Below, in pieces: positions 51,110 to 63,000 of a DNA stretch of 64,000 bases (position 1 is its first letter; each line of letters starts with the position of its first letter). Made by a program: the position numbers and the translations under genes. The DNA comes from Physcomitrium patens. Taxonomy: Eukaryota; Streptophyta; Bryopsida; Funariales; Funariaceae. The stretch is from the NCBI RefSeq assembly GCF_000002425.4, contig NC_037273.1, positions 10,504,000 through 10,567,999 on the forward strand. The letters are read 5' to 3'. The notes below the pieces were generated by a model that worked only from the letters and a program-made list of their open reading frames with translations, had not been told where the DNA came from and ran no database searches.

Positions 51110-52430
51110 CAATTCTTAATTGTGGATCTTGTAGTTGATCTCAACTACTAAAAGAATTCTCAAATAAAAAGCTATTAGATGAAATTTATCATTTTTTCTT
51201 ATTTGTAATAATATTGCACATAAAAAAGGTTCAATGCATCTATTTTCATATGTGCAATATTATTACAAGGTTTATAAAATATTTTTAAAAAGTTGATACA
51301 ATATAAAATTAATATAAAAATAAAAATTAACTTTAAAGCTTAAAATGATACTTCTATAACTTTATTCTATTGAAGTTTGTCTTTACAAGTCAAATGTGTG
51401 AGTGGAGTTGTAACTTGAAAGAAATTATAAATAAAGATTTGATAATAATTAAAAAATTTCAAAAAATGATAATTATTTTTTCTTATTTTTAAAATCCTTC
51501 AATCCATAATTATTTATATTTTCTTAGGATCTATTATAAGGCCATAATTTTAAATGATATATCCTAAAAAAATAATTTAAGTTATGTAATATATATACTT
51601 CTCCATCTTAACATATAGACCATATTTTTAAATTTTTATAATACATGATCAATGTAAAATTCATATTTTTTATATTTTTAGATTAAATTAAAATATGATT
51701 TAAATAAAAAATAAAAAATAATCTAAATTTTTTTTAACAATATCATTTATAGGATGTTAAAAAGTACTCAGTATATTTGTGAGTTCAAAAAGTATGACAT
51801 TATATTCAAAATATCTATATTTGGTTCACAATATAATCTATTTTTTTAATTTATTTTTTTAGTGATTAACAAATTATATATTTTTTTTAGATTTATTTTA
51901 GTATAGATCTTTGTTTAATCCAATTGATTAAGAAGTCTTAACATTAAAGTTAGAAGATACATATTCTTAATGGTAATGTGCCTAAATCTTCAATAATCTA
52001 TACACATGTGCAATGAATTGTCTTTTTTCTTCACAAATAAGATAAAAATTTCTACTAGAGATTTTAATTGCTTGTGAAATTATTAGCAAGGTTCTCATTA
52101 AAATACTCCTTGAGTGAAACAAACCTATTCAGTAATAAGTTATAGATTGGTCAAAATGGAAATTGAGCTCTTTTTTGGAGATCAATAGAACAATCATAGG
52201 AATCATACTTTGGAAGAATATTTTCATTTTTCTTCTAAAAAACGTCTTGATAATCTTGATATTGGCTTAAAATGCCACTTCAAGACTTTTCTCCATAAAA
52301 AATGGATGTGGCATAAATATCAAAATATAACCTTTTTTTTGGAACATGAATAAAAGCTCTTGTATCTACTAATAAAGATTTGATTGTACTAAATTTATGA
52401 TTTTTTTTATTAATAAAAATTTTAATTATT
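51110..52430 (-). mobile_element. Ty3/gypsy chromovirus fragment B (protease/RT to RNase H)
   Basis: On the minus strand, a heavily mutated reverse transcriptase at about 51870-51530 (LTNILSTF, PINDIVKKNLDYF, YGLYVKMEKY, IIFLGYII-like) followed by the RT/RNase H linker and RNase H start at about 51500-51110. The stretch 51110-51480 is clearly homologous at nucleotide level to 63620-63960, the same region of fragment C. The part with INT and chromodomain does not follow; copia sequence begins instead. Confidence 0.75.
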
Positions 52431-52455
52431 TTTTAATGCTAGTATAATATTCTAT

Positions 52456-52458
<3 letters not shown>

Positions 52459-52499
<41 letters not shown>
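52459..52499. repeat. (AT)n microsatellite between chromovirus fragments
   Basis: About 40 nt of uninterrupted AT dinucleotides between chromovirus fragments B and A. Confidence 0.95.
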
Positions 52500-52503
<4 letters not shown>

Positions 52504-52689
52504 AATATAAATTTTGAAGTACCTTTAATGTCAAGGAGATGAATTTCAAAAGACTTAAAGATCATTATAATCTTATATTTTTTGAAAAGACTAAAAAATC
52601 ACTTAAGGATAATATAATATTAAATTAAAATGATTATTGCTAAAGACAAAGAGATTAGAAAGTCTTGAAACAGAACTAAAGACTACAAA

Positions 52690-53620
52690 AGAATGTATGT
52701 CTATAGCATTATTCTCCCTTTTAGAGATGAATTTATAATAATTCTATTTTACCATCTATTTAAAGAAGTACATGTCATTCTTGAAGATCTTCATTACTAT
52801 TGCATCATCTTAAAGGTTGTGATAGTCACAATGTTTGGTTCAATAATTTATCAAATAATAGCTTTTGAGTTTAATCTATTGGTTGTTGATTCTCTATATT
52901 TTTAGTACCACAAATATACAAAAATGATAAAAAATGATAAAAAATAAAATACAATCTTTCTTGAATTATAATTTTTTTATTCCAAAGATTTGTTATTTTT
53001 TAACTTGATTTTGATGGATATTATTAATAAAAAGTATCAATCTTCTTTGTTATATTTTTAATTGGGTTCCAAGTGCATTTACTAATATCATATCCGTACC
53101 AACGAATAAGATAGTCTAACTTATTTCATGGCTGCCTTGAGTCTAAGACTTCTTCAACATCATATTTTTTGTTATTATCTACTTCTTTGAGAAGAAGTGG
53201 CATTTGTCATCTTCTTGGTATATCCATTGTCTTATATGACTTAAAAAGAGACATATAAAACTTAAAATAGATCTTTATAGACTCTAAAAGATGAAATTGA
53301 TAAGAAATGGATTAATTTATTTATATATATAAAATAGTTCAAATCAACAAAAATCCAATTTATTATAAAAGAAAATAGTCTTAATATTACGATGAAGTAA
53401 TTATGCCTTATTATCAACATAGAATTAAGGTTGTTCTTTGTAATAAGCATCTATATTAATATTTTATTGTTCTTGAACTTATTTTAGTTGTATCTTCATT
53501 GTTACATGTAGTTCTGACAAATGATTTGTCAAATCTTCTGCGACAAGATTATTAACTTTTAAAAAGTTAAAACTATCAAATAGTAGATAATAACCATAAT
53601 TAACAAAGAAAGATATTTAT
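52690..53620 (-). mobile_element. Ty3/gypsy chromovirus fragment A (integrase C-end, chromodomain, 3' end)
   Basis: Homologous to fragment C in three blocks: 53400-53590 to 62250-62490 (integrase C-terminus), 53090-53240 to 60430-60600 (chromodomain) and 52700-52900 to 60090-60240 (3' region). The chromodomain reads on the minus strand as YDVEEVLDSRQP, stop, NKLDYLIRWYGYDISKCTW, which is the chromovirus CHD consensus pattern (VEEILDSR...LEYLVKWKGY). Between blocks 1 and 2 this copy is continuous, showing the arrangement before the insertion seen in fragment C. Confidence 0.8.
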
Positions 53621-55330
53621 TGAATACAAGAATATATCATTGTCATGATATAATATGCTAATGAATGAAACAGAAGAAAATATTATATTATAGAAGATCT
53701 TATTTTAAAATATTATAAAAAGTTCTATTACAAATATAGATAATAGTAAAAAATATAGTAAAATTAAAAGGTGTTAATACTACATTTTTATAAAATAGGC
53801 TTCTATTTACTTTGTAGAGCCATAAATAATATAAAATAAAGTAGATTAAAAAATTAAATAATATAAGCATGTTTAGGAAAGAATTGAGAGTAGATTTTAA
53901 CAAAATTTACCTCAAGAAGTGAAGGATTGATACCTAGAGAAGATAGATTATCAATCTAGATCAAAATTAGATCCCAAGGCACAAAACCATGCAACTATAG
54001 TGACTTTGGAGTTCTTTTGTAGATTGAAGAGTGAAATTTGAGAGCAAACTTAAAGAGAGATTTTTAAACATTAGTTTTATGTCAATTAAATCAATATTGA
54101 ATTTTTGAGGGACTTTCAAAGTTATTGATATTTTCAATTAGTTTAGATTTTAAAAAATAAAAATATGTTTAAATGTGTGTGTAAGTTTTGAAGTCAATCA
54201 AATAATTAGATTAAAATATGTGAAGGTTTTTATATATTGAGGTCTCAAAAATTGGATTTTGAAGGTTAGTAAGTGCTTCTAAGATCTTCAAAAATCTATC
54301 AATTGGATTGAAGTGAATTTTTTTATATAGATACTAGACTTAATTTTTAATATTTGGATAAAATTTGAGAATAATTCAACAATTTAAAAAAGAGATATTG
54401 GCACTAGAAGTTCAGAATTGAAGTTGGAGTAGGAGGCCTCCCAACACTTGATTGGATTATCTTACATTTCTCTTAATTTGTAAGTGCAATTGATTTCATC
54501 TTTCTTATATTTTTTCTAATTAAGACATTAAGAATTATGCAAAATTTGAGTTGTTATCAATGATTTGTTTATTAGTTGTTGAGGTTCTATTTTGATATAG
54601 GATTTGTTAAGAGTTTATTTAAGGTCTAAGGTTTGATTAGGATTTGATTTAGAATTTGGTTAGGATTAGGATTTGCTTAAGGTTTGGTTTAGAATTTATT
54701 TAGAATTTTTCTAGAGTTTAAGATTTCATTGAAATTTCATTAGGATTTGACTTAGAATTTGGTTAAGATTAAATTAGGATTTTAATTAGGATTTGACTTA
54801 AGATTTGGTTAAGAATCAACTAGGATTTTAATTAGGATTTGACCTAAAAATTGATTAAGATTCAATTAGGATTTTAATTAAAATTACATTCAAATTTCTA
54901 TTTTTAATATTTCTTTAAGATTCTTTATATTTTTTTGACTTCTTTTAAATTTATTTTGATAGGTTAAAGTTTTTTTGGATTATTAGGAATTATTTAAAGT
55001 TTATTTAAGGCTTTATTAGACTTAGTAGAATTATTGTTGCATTGTTATCTGTCTTCCACAATAAGATGTCTAGTGAAATTTCAAGCAAGAATATATGTAA
55101 TATGATATATTTGATGAACTTAAAGTAAAAAGCTTGAGGTGGAAGGTATTTAGATTTTTTTTGGTTTATTTGAATTTTGGAGAAAGAAGGCAAGAAAATG
55201 GAAGGAAAGGCTTAAATAGTACTTTTAATGGAATTGGAAGTAGAGCTACAAGTGGAGGATAAAATATGTATTTTGTTCCCAACTCCATAAGTATGTTTGA
55301 GGCTTTTGTCTTATTCATGAATAATAAGAG
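53621..55330. other. AT-rich DNA, possible leader of the gag fragment
   Basis: No protein similarity. Contains the 46-bp tandem repeat at 54726-54885 and looser, related GGATTTG/GGTTTG repeats from about 54590. It may be the 5' untranslated leader of the plus-strand gag fragment that follows, but no primer-binding site or LTR was recognised. Confidence 0.4.
54726..54885. repeat. About 3.3 copies of a 46-bp tandem repeat
   Basis: Full units at 54772-54817 and 54818-54863 (each with AATTAGGATTTTAATTAGG then ATTTGAC and GATTAAG-like ends), a partial unit before (from 54726) and one after (from 54864). Units differ by a few substitutions. Confidence 0.8.
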
Positions 55331-57130
55331 ATTAAAAATTGCAAAGTGAATATGACAAATAAAGCATTACAAGCGATTGCCAATAATATTGATTAATTCA
55401 AAGAAAAAGATATTATAAAATATTTAAGATGTTATGTAAAAGAAATGGAATTGAAGCATGTTTCAAAAAATGAGATGGTTTAATTATTTGCATTGGCTAT
55501 TACATCAGAGATAAGAAATGAAGTGAAGTCCATTATAGGACATTTTGAAGGATCATGAGAGAAATTTTTACAAGCTTTGAAGGATAAATTTTTCTTAAAG
55601 GATAATAATTGAATTACAAAAAAATTATTTTTTAAATGAATTGAAAGGCCTAAGAAAGATCTTCTAGCAATAAAATTATTAAAAGATTTTAAAAAGTAAT
55701 ATTCTTATTTATCAAAGAAAAAAGACAATTATTGGATTGAGGTAAAGTGGAGTTTTTTCTTCAAGCAGCTAATGGAGAATTGCAAGAGAAATTAAAAGTC
55801 TTTTTTGAAGATAAAAAAGAAGACAAAGGATTGACAATAAATTGGAAGGAAATAGAAGAGGCAGTAGGATTGCTTACAAAAAAGAAGAAAGAAAGGATAA
55901 GATGGATATTCAAAGACCATTGTAATCTTTTAAGATAAAAATATCTACTATCCATCTTACATCTATAATTCAACCTCAATGATTATAATAAAAATAAATA
56001 AAAAATAGACATTAATGAAATTATATAAGAAATGAGAGATTTACAAATAAAATTTATAAAAGTTGAGAAGAGTCAATTATCAAGAATATCAAGAAGACAA
56101 AAATTAGAAGCAAAGGAAGGTATAGTGTATAGGTGCATGTAATATGATAGCATGGATTATTCAAAAAGAAAATATGAAGATTTTATAGAAGCTTTATACA
56201 AAAGAGTTATTTTTTTAAAGATGGTATGATACATTTAAAAGAAGGTGGAAAAAAAATTGAAAACAAGCTTTAGTAATAAAGGGATGAAGGTGTTTACAAA
56301 TGAAGCATTTAAAATTTCAAGAAATGAAGCATCAAAATATTAGATGGAAGCAAATCTGGGCAAAGGTTTAAGCATAAATTTAAAATTTCTTAAAGAATCT
56401 AGTTCTTAGTGGTCAAATATAATGAATTATTCCAAAAAAAATTATTAGAAATGATTTAAAACATATTGGCTATAACATTTGATACATTACTAGGTAGGAT
56501 GATCTAGTAGATAGATTATTGGTCCATGCTCATATTACAAGGAGTCAATATGAAACATTAATAGAAGAAAAACAAAAGAAAGATGAAAATAATGAAGGAC
56601 CATAAAAAAACTATAAGAGGAGAAAAAATATGATAAAAAAAGAATCCTATGGATAAAGAGAGAAAAAAGAATATTTTTACAAAAATAAGAAAAATTATAA
56701 AAATAAAAAGAAAGGATATTGCTTATAAATTATAATTAGATATTAAAATTACTATAGATTTGAAGAAAGTATTAAAAGAACAAATTTTAAGTAAAAAGAT
56801 TGAATTTACAAATGATGAAATTCTAAGAATTACAAATTGTGAATTTCATGAAATTATTAATGATACAATAAAGACAAAACTAAAATCTATAGAAGATACT
56901 ATAACATCAAATATACAAGGAACAATAAGAATGGAAAGCAATGAAGATGAAGGAGATGAAATGCAATCTTTTGGAAATATCATTGAGCTAAGGCTACTAT
57001 AGAAACTTTGGTGAAATTAGAAGATTTAGAAGAATCAATTGTAGTATTGATTGATCATGCTTTTGAAATTAATTTCATATCAAAAGAATTGTATGAAAGA
57101 TAAAAATGGCCTATTAATATTGAACATAAG
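55330..57130 (+). mobile_element. Ty3/gypsy gag-protease fragment, plus strand
   Basis: Opposite in orientation to the neighbouring chromovirus fragments. Gag-like text from about 55350, with stops: YVKEMELKHVSKNEMV, EIRNEVKSIIGHFEG, FLQALKDKFF, YSYLSKKKRQ, then the open block 55747-55938 (VEFFLQAANGELQEKLKVFF without its stop context). An aspartic-protease remnant follows at about 57020-57110: VVLIDHAFEINFISKELYE, where DHA stands in place of the D-S/T-G type active site, so it would be inactive. Similarity ends at about 57125, exactly where the NLR pseudogene begins on the other strand. No RT follows. Confidence 0.7.
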
Positions 57131-59960
57131 TTGCTTAATTCATTTACCAATAATATCAACCTTAAGCACCCACTCGTATACAAGATTGTCAAAGATGTGA
57201 GGTTTTTTAATTCATTTGGTAATAATGATAAGCTATAATAAACTTTTATATTTAGAATTTTTAAAGAAATCAAACTTCTTATTGACTTTGTTAATATTCT
57301 TAATTTCTTACAATTTTTCAAATTAAATTTTTGCAATGATAGCAAATGCTCTTTTATATTTGATAATATTTCTAAGTTTGAACACCATTCTAGATTAAGT
57401 TCTAATAATATAATCATTTTAAAGAATGGCTTTAGAATTCTTTTAATAAAATTACAATTATTTAATTGCAAGGCATTAAAAGTCTTAAATCTCTTCCAAA
57501 CATCTTTGTCATTTAACATATACCTTATTTTATCTTATATATCTTATTATTTATTAAATATAAATAATATATTTAATAGAAAATATTTTAAGTTGGGAGA
57601 TTTTTTTTTCAAATCAAAAAATGTGCCTAATCTTCTTATGTCATGTTTTGATGTAAGATAATTATTTTTGCTTAATAATTGAAGTGCTAAAAAAACAAAC
57701 ACTTCCAAATTTACCACATATATTGCTTAGATTGTTGAAATACAATCCTTCCAACTATAAAACAACATAATTTCAACACACAATAAGTTTCAAATTTTCA
57801 CACAAATAATACACTTCCTATATATATAAAAATTTACAAAAATATAAAATAAATAATTCAAAAAATAACTTTGCATTAATATATACCTCGAAAATATAAT
57901 AACTTCTAAATAATATTAATGTATCATATTTTCAAACTTTGAATTACAAATCTTTCTTATCATTATTAGTTCCATGTTTGCCATATAAATAAATATCAAG
58001 TACATTATCTTTTTTGAAATTCCATGAGATACCTTTACATTCATATTCCACATTTAAATGTTCTTATATTTCTTATATTTCTATTTCAATAATAGTTCTA
58101 TTCATGTCTCGTAGTAGATCATGCATTCTTATAATTCCATTTTTATCTACTTTCATTAATGATTGATTTATCAATGTATTAAACATACATTATATGTCTC
58201 CTCCAAATATCTTTTCTTTATTGTTAGTCCATATAAGCAATGCTCTTTCTTTCAATATGCCTTGCAGATATATATCATTACAAAAGAAATAACATATATC
58301 CAAAAATATAATCTTCTCTTCAACTTTCAAATTTTCAAAACTTATTTTCAACATATATCAAATTTTGTGATTACTATTCTTTTCATTTCCATTCAACTCT
58401 CTTCTTCTTTTTAATCTTTGTAATCTTCACTTTCAACATCTCAATCTTTATTTTTCTCTTAAGAATGTACCTATAATATTCAAGCTTAATAATAGGCAAC
58501 TACAAGCTTTTATAATTTTTTTGCCAACTTCAACAAGTTTACGAAGCAACTTCTTTTAGTATCTACAAGAATAAGTAATAAACAACCTCAAACTTATTTC
58601 TTTATTAAGTTTTTCAATATTCACTCCACAAATTTTTATAGCACAATATTCTATGACTTTTTAATCTTGTTTTATTATAATCAATGGACTACCATTGCTA
58701 ATAAATAAATTATGCATTGATACAACATCTTCAATTTTTCTTTTGTTCTTCATATTATCAAATACTAAGATGACTTTTTTTTTTGGTCAATAGTGATTTC
58801 AAAATTTTTTGTACATCCTTCAAATCTTTTGGTATTGTTTTAACTTTCAATTGTTTTAAAATGCTACAAGATGTTATATAACTATTACCACTACTTTCAA
58901 TGCACTCAATAAAACATGAAGCATCATACATGTACTTCTTACTTTTCAATGTAGCCTTTGTTATCGTAGTCTTCGTATTCCATCCATTCCAACAAGATAC
59001 AATGTCTTCACTTTACTTGTGCATAGTTTTATTATTTGCAATAAGTATTGTGCTCTATTAAATACCTTTTCAACTTTATCAATCTAAAATGAGAAAACAA
59101 ACCATCCTTCAATAAAAATAATAATAAAATCAAAATACATGATTTATATATTACAATCTAATCTAATTTTATAAACTTGTTTTTATATTTAAGCATCTAA
59201 CCATTAACATAGTATAAAAGTATGTATATAAACAAAACAACCAAATCAATTCACTCAATTTAATATGTATATACCACAAATTTAGGTACAAGGCTTATCA
59301 ATGACAATCTATCATTTGATTATTGTGGTTCTACATCTTGATGACTTTTGTCTTTAATATATAGTGCCTTATACTATTCTAACTATAATCTTTCTCTTTA
59401 ATTTAATCAATCTTTCACATATATTTGAAAACTTTGGCCATTGCAAAGGATTCAAGCTCCAACTCTCTTTGATGAACTTAATTAATTTATCAAAATTTCC
59501 AATACCTTTCTCTTGAAATTTTATGCATAAAATCAATAAGAAAAATATAAGATAATTCTCCACTTTCTTTAACCAACTTGCTTAAGCTTGTTTCTATCAT
59601 CAAGTATAATTCTTTTATTTTTCTTATTTTTAGTTGCTGCCATTTTTTTTCACCTATATTATCTTTTATTGCAAAAGAATACTTAATCAAGTTAAGATGC
59701 CTTAGACTTTATTTTTACCTATTCTTACATAATCATATAATAATTTATTAGAATATCTATGTATGTTCGTGATATTATCCCTTCTTTTAGGAACAAGTTT
59801 TCTTGAAGAGCGATCTTCATATATTGAAGAAATCTAAAATGCAATGAATTGTATTTGCCACATACTCTGATCTTTGTTCTTTTTGAAGATAGTTGATAGG
59901 TCTTTTCAGCGATCAATAGTGTTCTATATCAGGGCGAGAAGACCATCCTGTTGTTTACTC
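57130..59960 (-). pseudogene. NLR (NB-ARC-LRR) disease-resistance pseudogene, truncated in the LRR
   Basis: On the minus strand in normal NLR order. An N-terminal part of unknown type at about 59950-59380 (ETSLSKLVKESGELSYIF, SLNPLQWPKFSNICERLIKL). P-loop at about 58995-58955: LYLVGMDGI followed by a one-base frame break before KTTITKATLKS, so GxGGIGKTT is disrupted. RNBS-A-like DASCFIECIESSGNSYITSC, kinase-2 VILVFDNM at 58774-58751, a degraded GLPL segment near 58500, and an intact MHD motif in IIRMHDLLRDMNR (MHD codons at 58126-58118). LRRs at 57520-57135 with LPNELKNLTSLT and NELSNL units. It stops after a few repeats at the junction with the gag-protease fragment. Composition is as AT-rich as the transposons around it. 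Confidence 0.83.
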
Positions 59961-60069
59961 GTTGTTGAGGCCTTCGTAACTTCTTTCAAATAAAATATTT
60001 GAAACACCAACAGAAGTAGTTCCTACTTCTAATATAATCACCAAACATTGGGAGTCTCTTCCTAGGTCG

Positions 60070-63000
60070 TGATACCAAATACATTATATCTTGCCATCTA
60101 TGCGAAGAAGGATATGTCGTTCTTGAGGATCTTTATCTCAATTTTGTCGTCTTGAAGGTTGTGACAATTGCAATGTCTCATTTAGTAATTTTACAAATGA
60201 AAGCTCTTGAGTTGAATCTCCTGGTTATTGATTTTTTATCTCTTTAATTACATGGAAGCTTCAAAAAAAGAAAGAATGTAGAGTATTATCTTCTTCTAAT
60301 TTGGTTTCTTTTATAGGAAAGATTTACTATTCTTTATTTTGGTTTTGATGGATGACATTGATAAAAAGCTTCAATTTTTTTGGTGTATTTATAAGATTCT
60401 TTGATGCCTCCTATGTGCATTTATTAATATCATATCTACACCAAATAATAAAATATTCTAGCTTATTTTGGCATTGCCTTGAGTTCAAGACTTCTTCTAT
60501 CTCAAACTCTTGATTATTATCCAGTTCTATAGGAGGAGGTGACATTTGTCTTCTTTCTGAGATATTTACTATCTTATATGGCTCAAGAAAGGATATGTTG
60601 TCGGGGAAAAGAGAGCTTGCCTTGAAAAAGCACTGGGCTTTTGGCTGACACTAAATTCTCAATTAATCATAAGATAAAAAATACTCCAAGATTATTTATA
60701 ATTTTTTTTTATTCCTTTACATAATATTAAACATAGTAGCAATAAATATCAAAATTATTAGACTTCTAATAATAATAAAAGTTATAGCAATAAATAATAA
60801 TTATTGGACCTCCAATAATAGTAAAATTAGTCAATAATTTCCAAATCTTTCATAATTTCAAAAATCCTTTTTGTAGTAGTAAAAACCTTGTAATACCAAA
60901 ATTCCTTCAATACCGAATCCCTTTGATGCACTGAACTTTAAAATTTGATAATTCTCAATTCAACTGTTAGATTGAGCTCAAATTATTTGAAAAATAAAGC
61001 AGTATCCTTAACTCTTTTATATCCAATTTTCAACCATTGATTCTTTACAAAACTCTAGATAACACAATTTTAGTAGCATGGCCTTTACATGTTGACTAAC
61101 AAACACCTATGTACTGATTTTGCAATTTCTTACAAACCCAACACTCAAATGACATGAATTTTATTTTTTATTTTTTATTTTTTTTTGTAGCTTCTTAATA
61201 TTATAACTACACTTTTGGCAAGTTTGAGCCAAAATTCATTCAAAAATGCTCAAAAAAATAGCTCAAAAAATAACCATCAACAATTCGGTTCACTTACTAC
61301 CTTAATTTGCAAGCTCTGACTTCCACCAGCCATTCCTTCCTTACTTTAGATATGATTTTATCAAATCTTGCATATTAATTGAAGCCCTTCAAGTCAGCTT
61401 TCCAACTCCACCTTCCGATTGTTAAATGCCTTTCTACAACTCTTTCTATACTTGAAAGAGTGAAAGTAGATACAAATTTCACATCCAGACTTTAAATAGC
61501 TATAATTCTCTCATTGCAGACTCAAAGTTAACAACCCTTGTATGAAAATTGTATTTCTTCAAACTAGCTTTCCAACGACACCTTTCATTTTCCAGAAAAC
61601 CTTCTACAACTTTCTGTATGCTTAAAAGACTGACAGTCGGTAAACAATTCACACCCTAACTTCAAACAACCTTAACTTCTTCATACAAAACTCAAATAAC
61701 AAACTTTATACACCAAAATTATAGCCCAAAATACAAGCTTTCTGAATCTTCCCTCTAAACCCTCGAATGCCCCCGAAGAAGTGGCCTCCCCTTCGGTTTT
61801 CTTTCGGACAGCCCCGTGAAGCTCATTGGTCATGACCTACAGCCAATGAGAGTGAAGATCTTCTTATCCTTGCCTTATCTATCCACATAGATGGCCTAAA
61901 GCCACAATACTATAATATTAATACCCATATCTTTTTACATCTTTCATATTAAATAATCCTAATACTTCTACTTTTACTTATAAAACTTACACACATTATT
62001 TAAGATTTCTATAAACTATAAATTTCTATAGAAAATGACTCATTATTTTCTAAGGTCATTATTGAATAACATCAATATAATAACCATTATTTTTATATTA
62101 TGAATAAATTACAACACGACAACATGAAATACATAGTGGATCTTCATAAACTCTGATAGATGTAATCAATAAGCAAGAGGATTGATTTGTTTACAAATAG
62201 GAAAAGGTCCCAGCCTACAATAGTCTAATTTATCATAAAAACAAGTAGTCTTGATATTGCGACAAAGTAACCATACCTTATCACCTACGTTGAATTATGG
62301 TTACTCTTTGCGATAGACATCCACGTTGGTCTTTTGTCATTCTTGAGCTTCCTTTAATTATATCTTCATTCTTGCATGTAGCTCTAACAATCTATTTGCT
62401 AAATCTTTTGCCACAAGATTATCAACTTTTGGAAAGTCAAAAGTATAAAATTATAGATGATAATTATAATTCGTAAAAAAAAGTGTTTGTTGAGTGGAAG
62501 AATGTAGCAAATTATTATATGCAAACTCTGCCAATGGCAAAAAGTTGTTCAATCATCTTGATGATAATTGATGGTACACCTTGAATATTACTCTAAAACT
62601 TGATTCATTCATTCTGTTTGTCCATCAATTTGAGGATGAAAAGCCAAAAAGAGCTTTATATCCACCTTTAGAATCTTAAATAGGATTTTGTAGAATCTTG
62701 ATATAAATTGAGTTCTCCTATCTGATGTAATATCCTTTGATAGTAATAATGATAGATATTATCAAAGAAAAGTTTAGCTATTTCTTTACTTGAAATAGAT
62801 TTTGTACATGATACAAAATGTGCCATTTTGATAAAGTAATCTACGATTATAAATATAGAGTTGTATGAACTTGAACTTAAAAGATTTATAATAAAATCCA
62901 TAGAAATAAAAGATCATAATTATTCGGATATAGGCAATGGTTGGAGAAGTTCATAGGATTGATGACGAAGACTTTTTAATCTTGAACAAATATCACATAA

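Noticed and set aside
59369..59916. Three short minus-strand frames considered as separate small genes
   Set aside because: They are consecutive broken parts of the N-terminal region of the NLR pseudogene.
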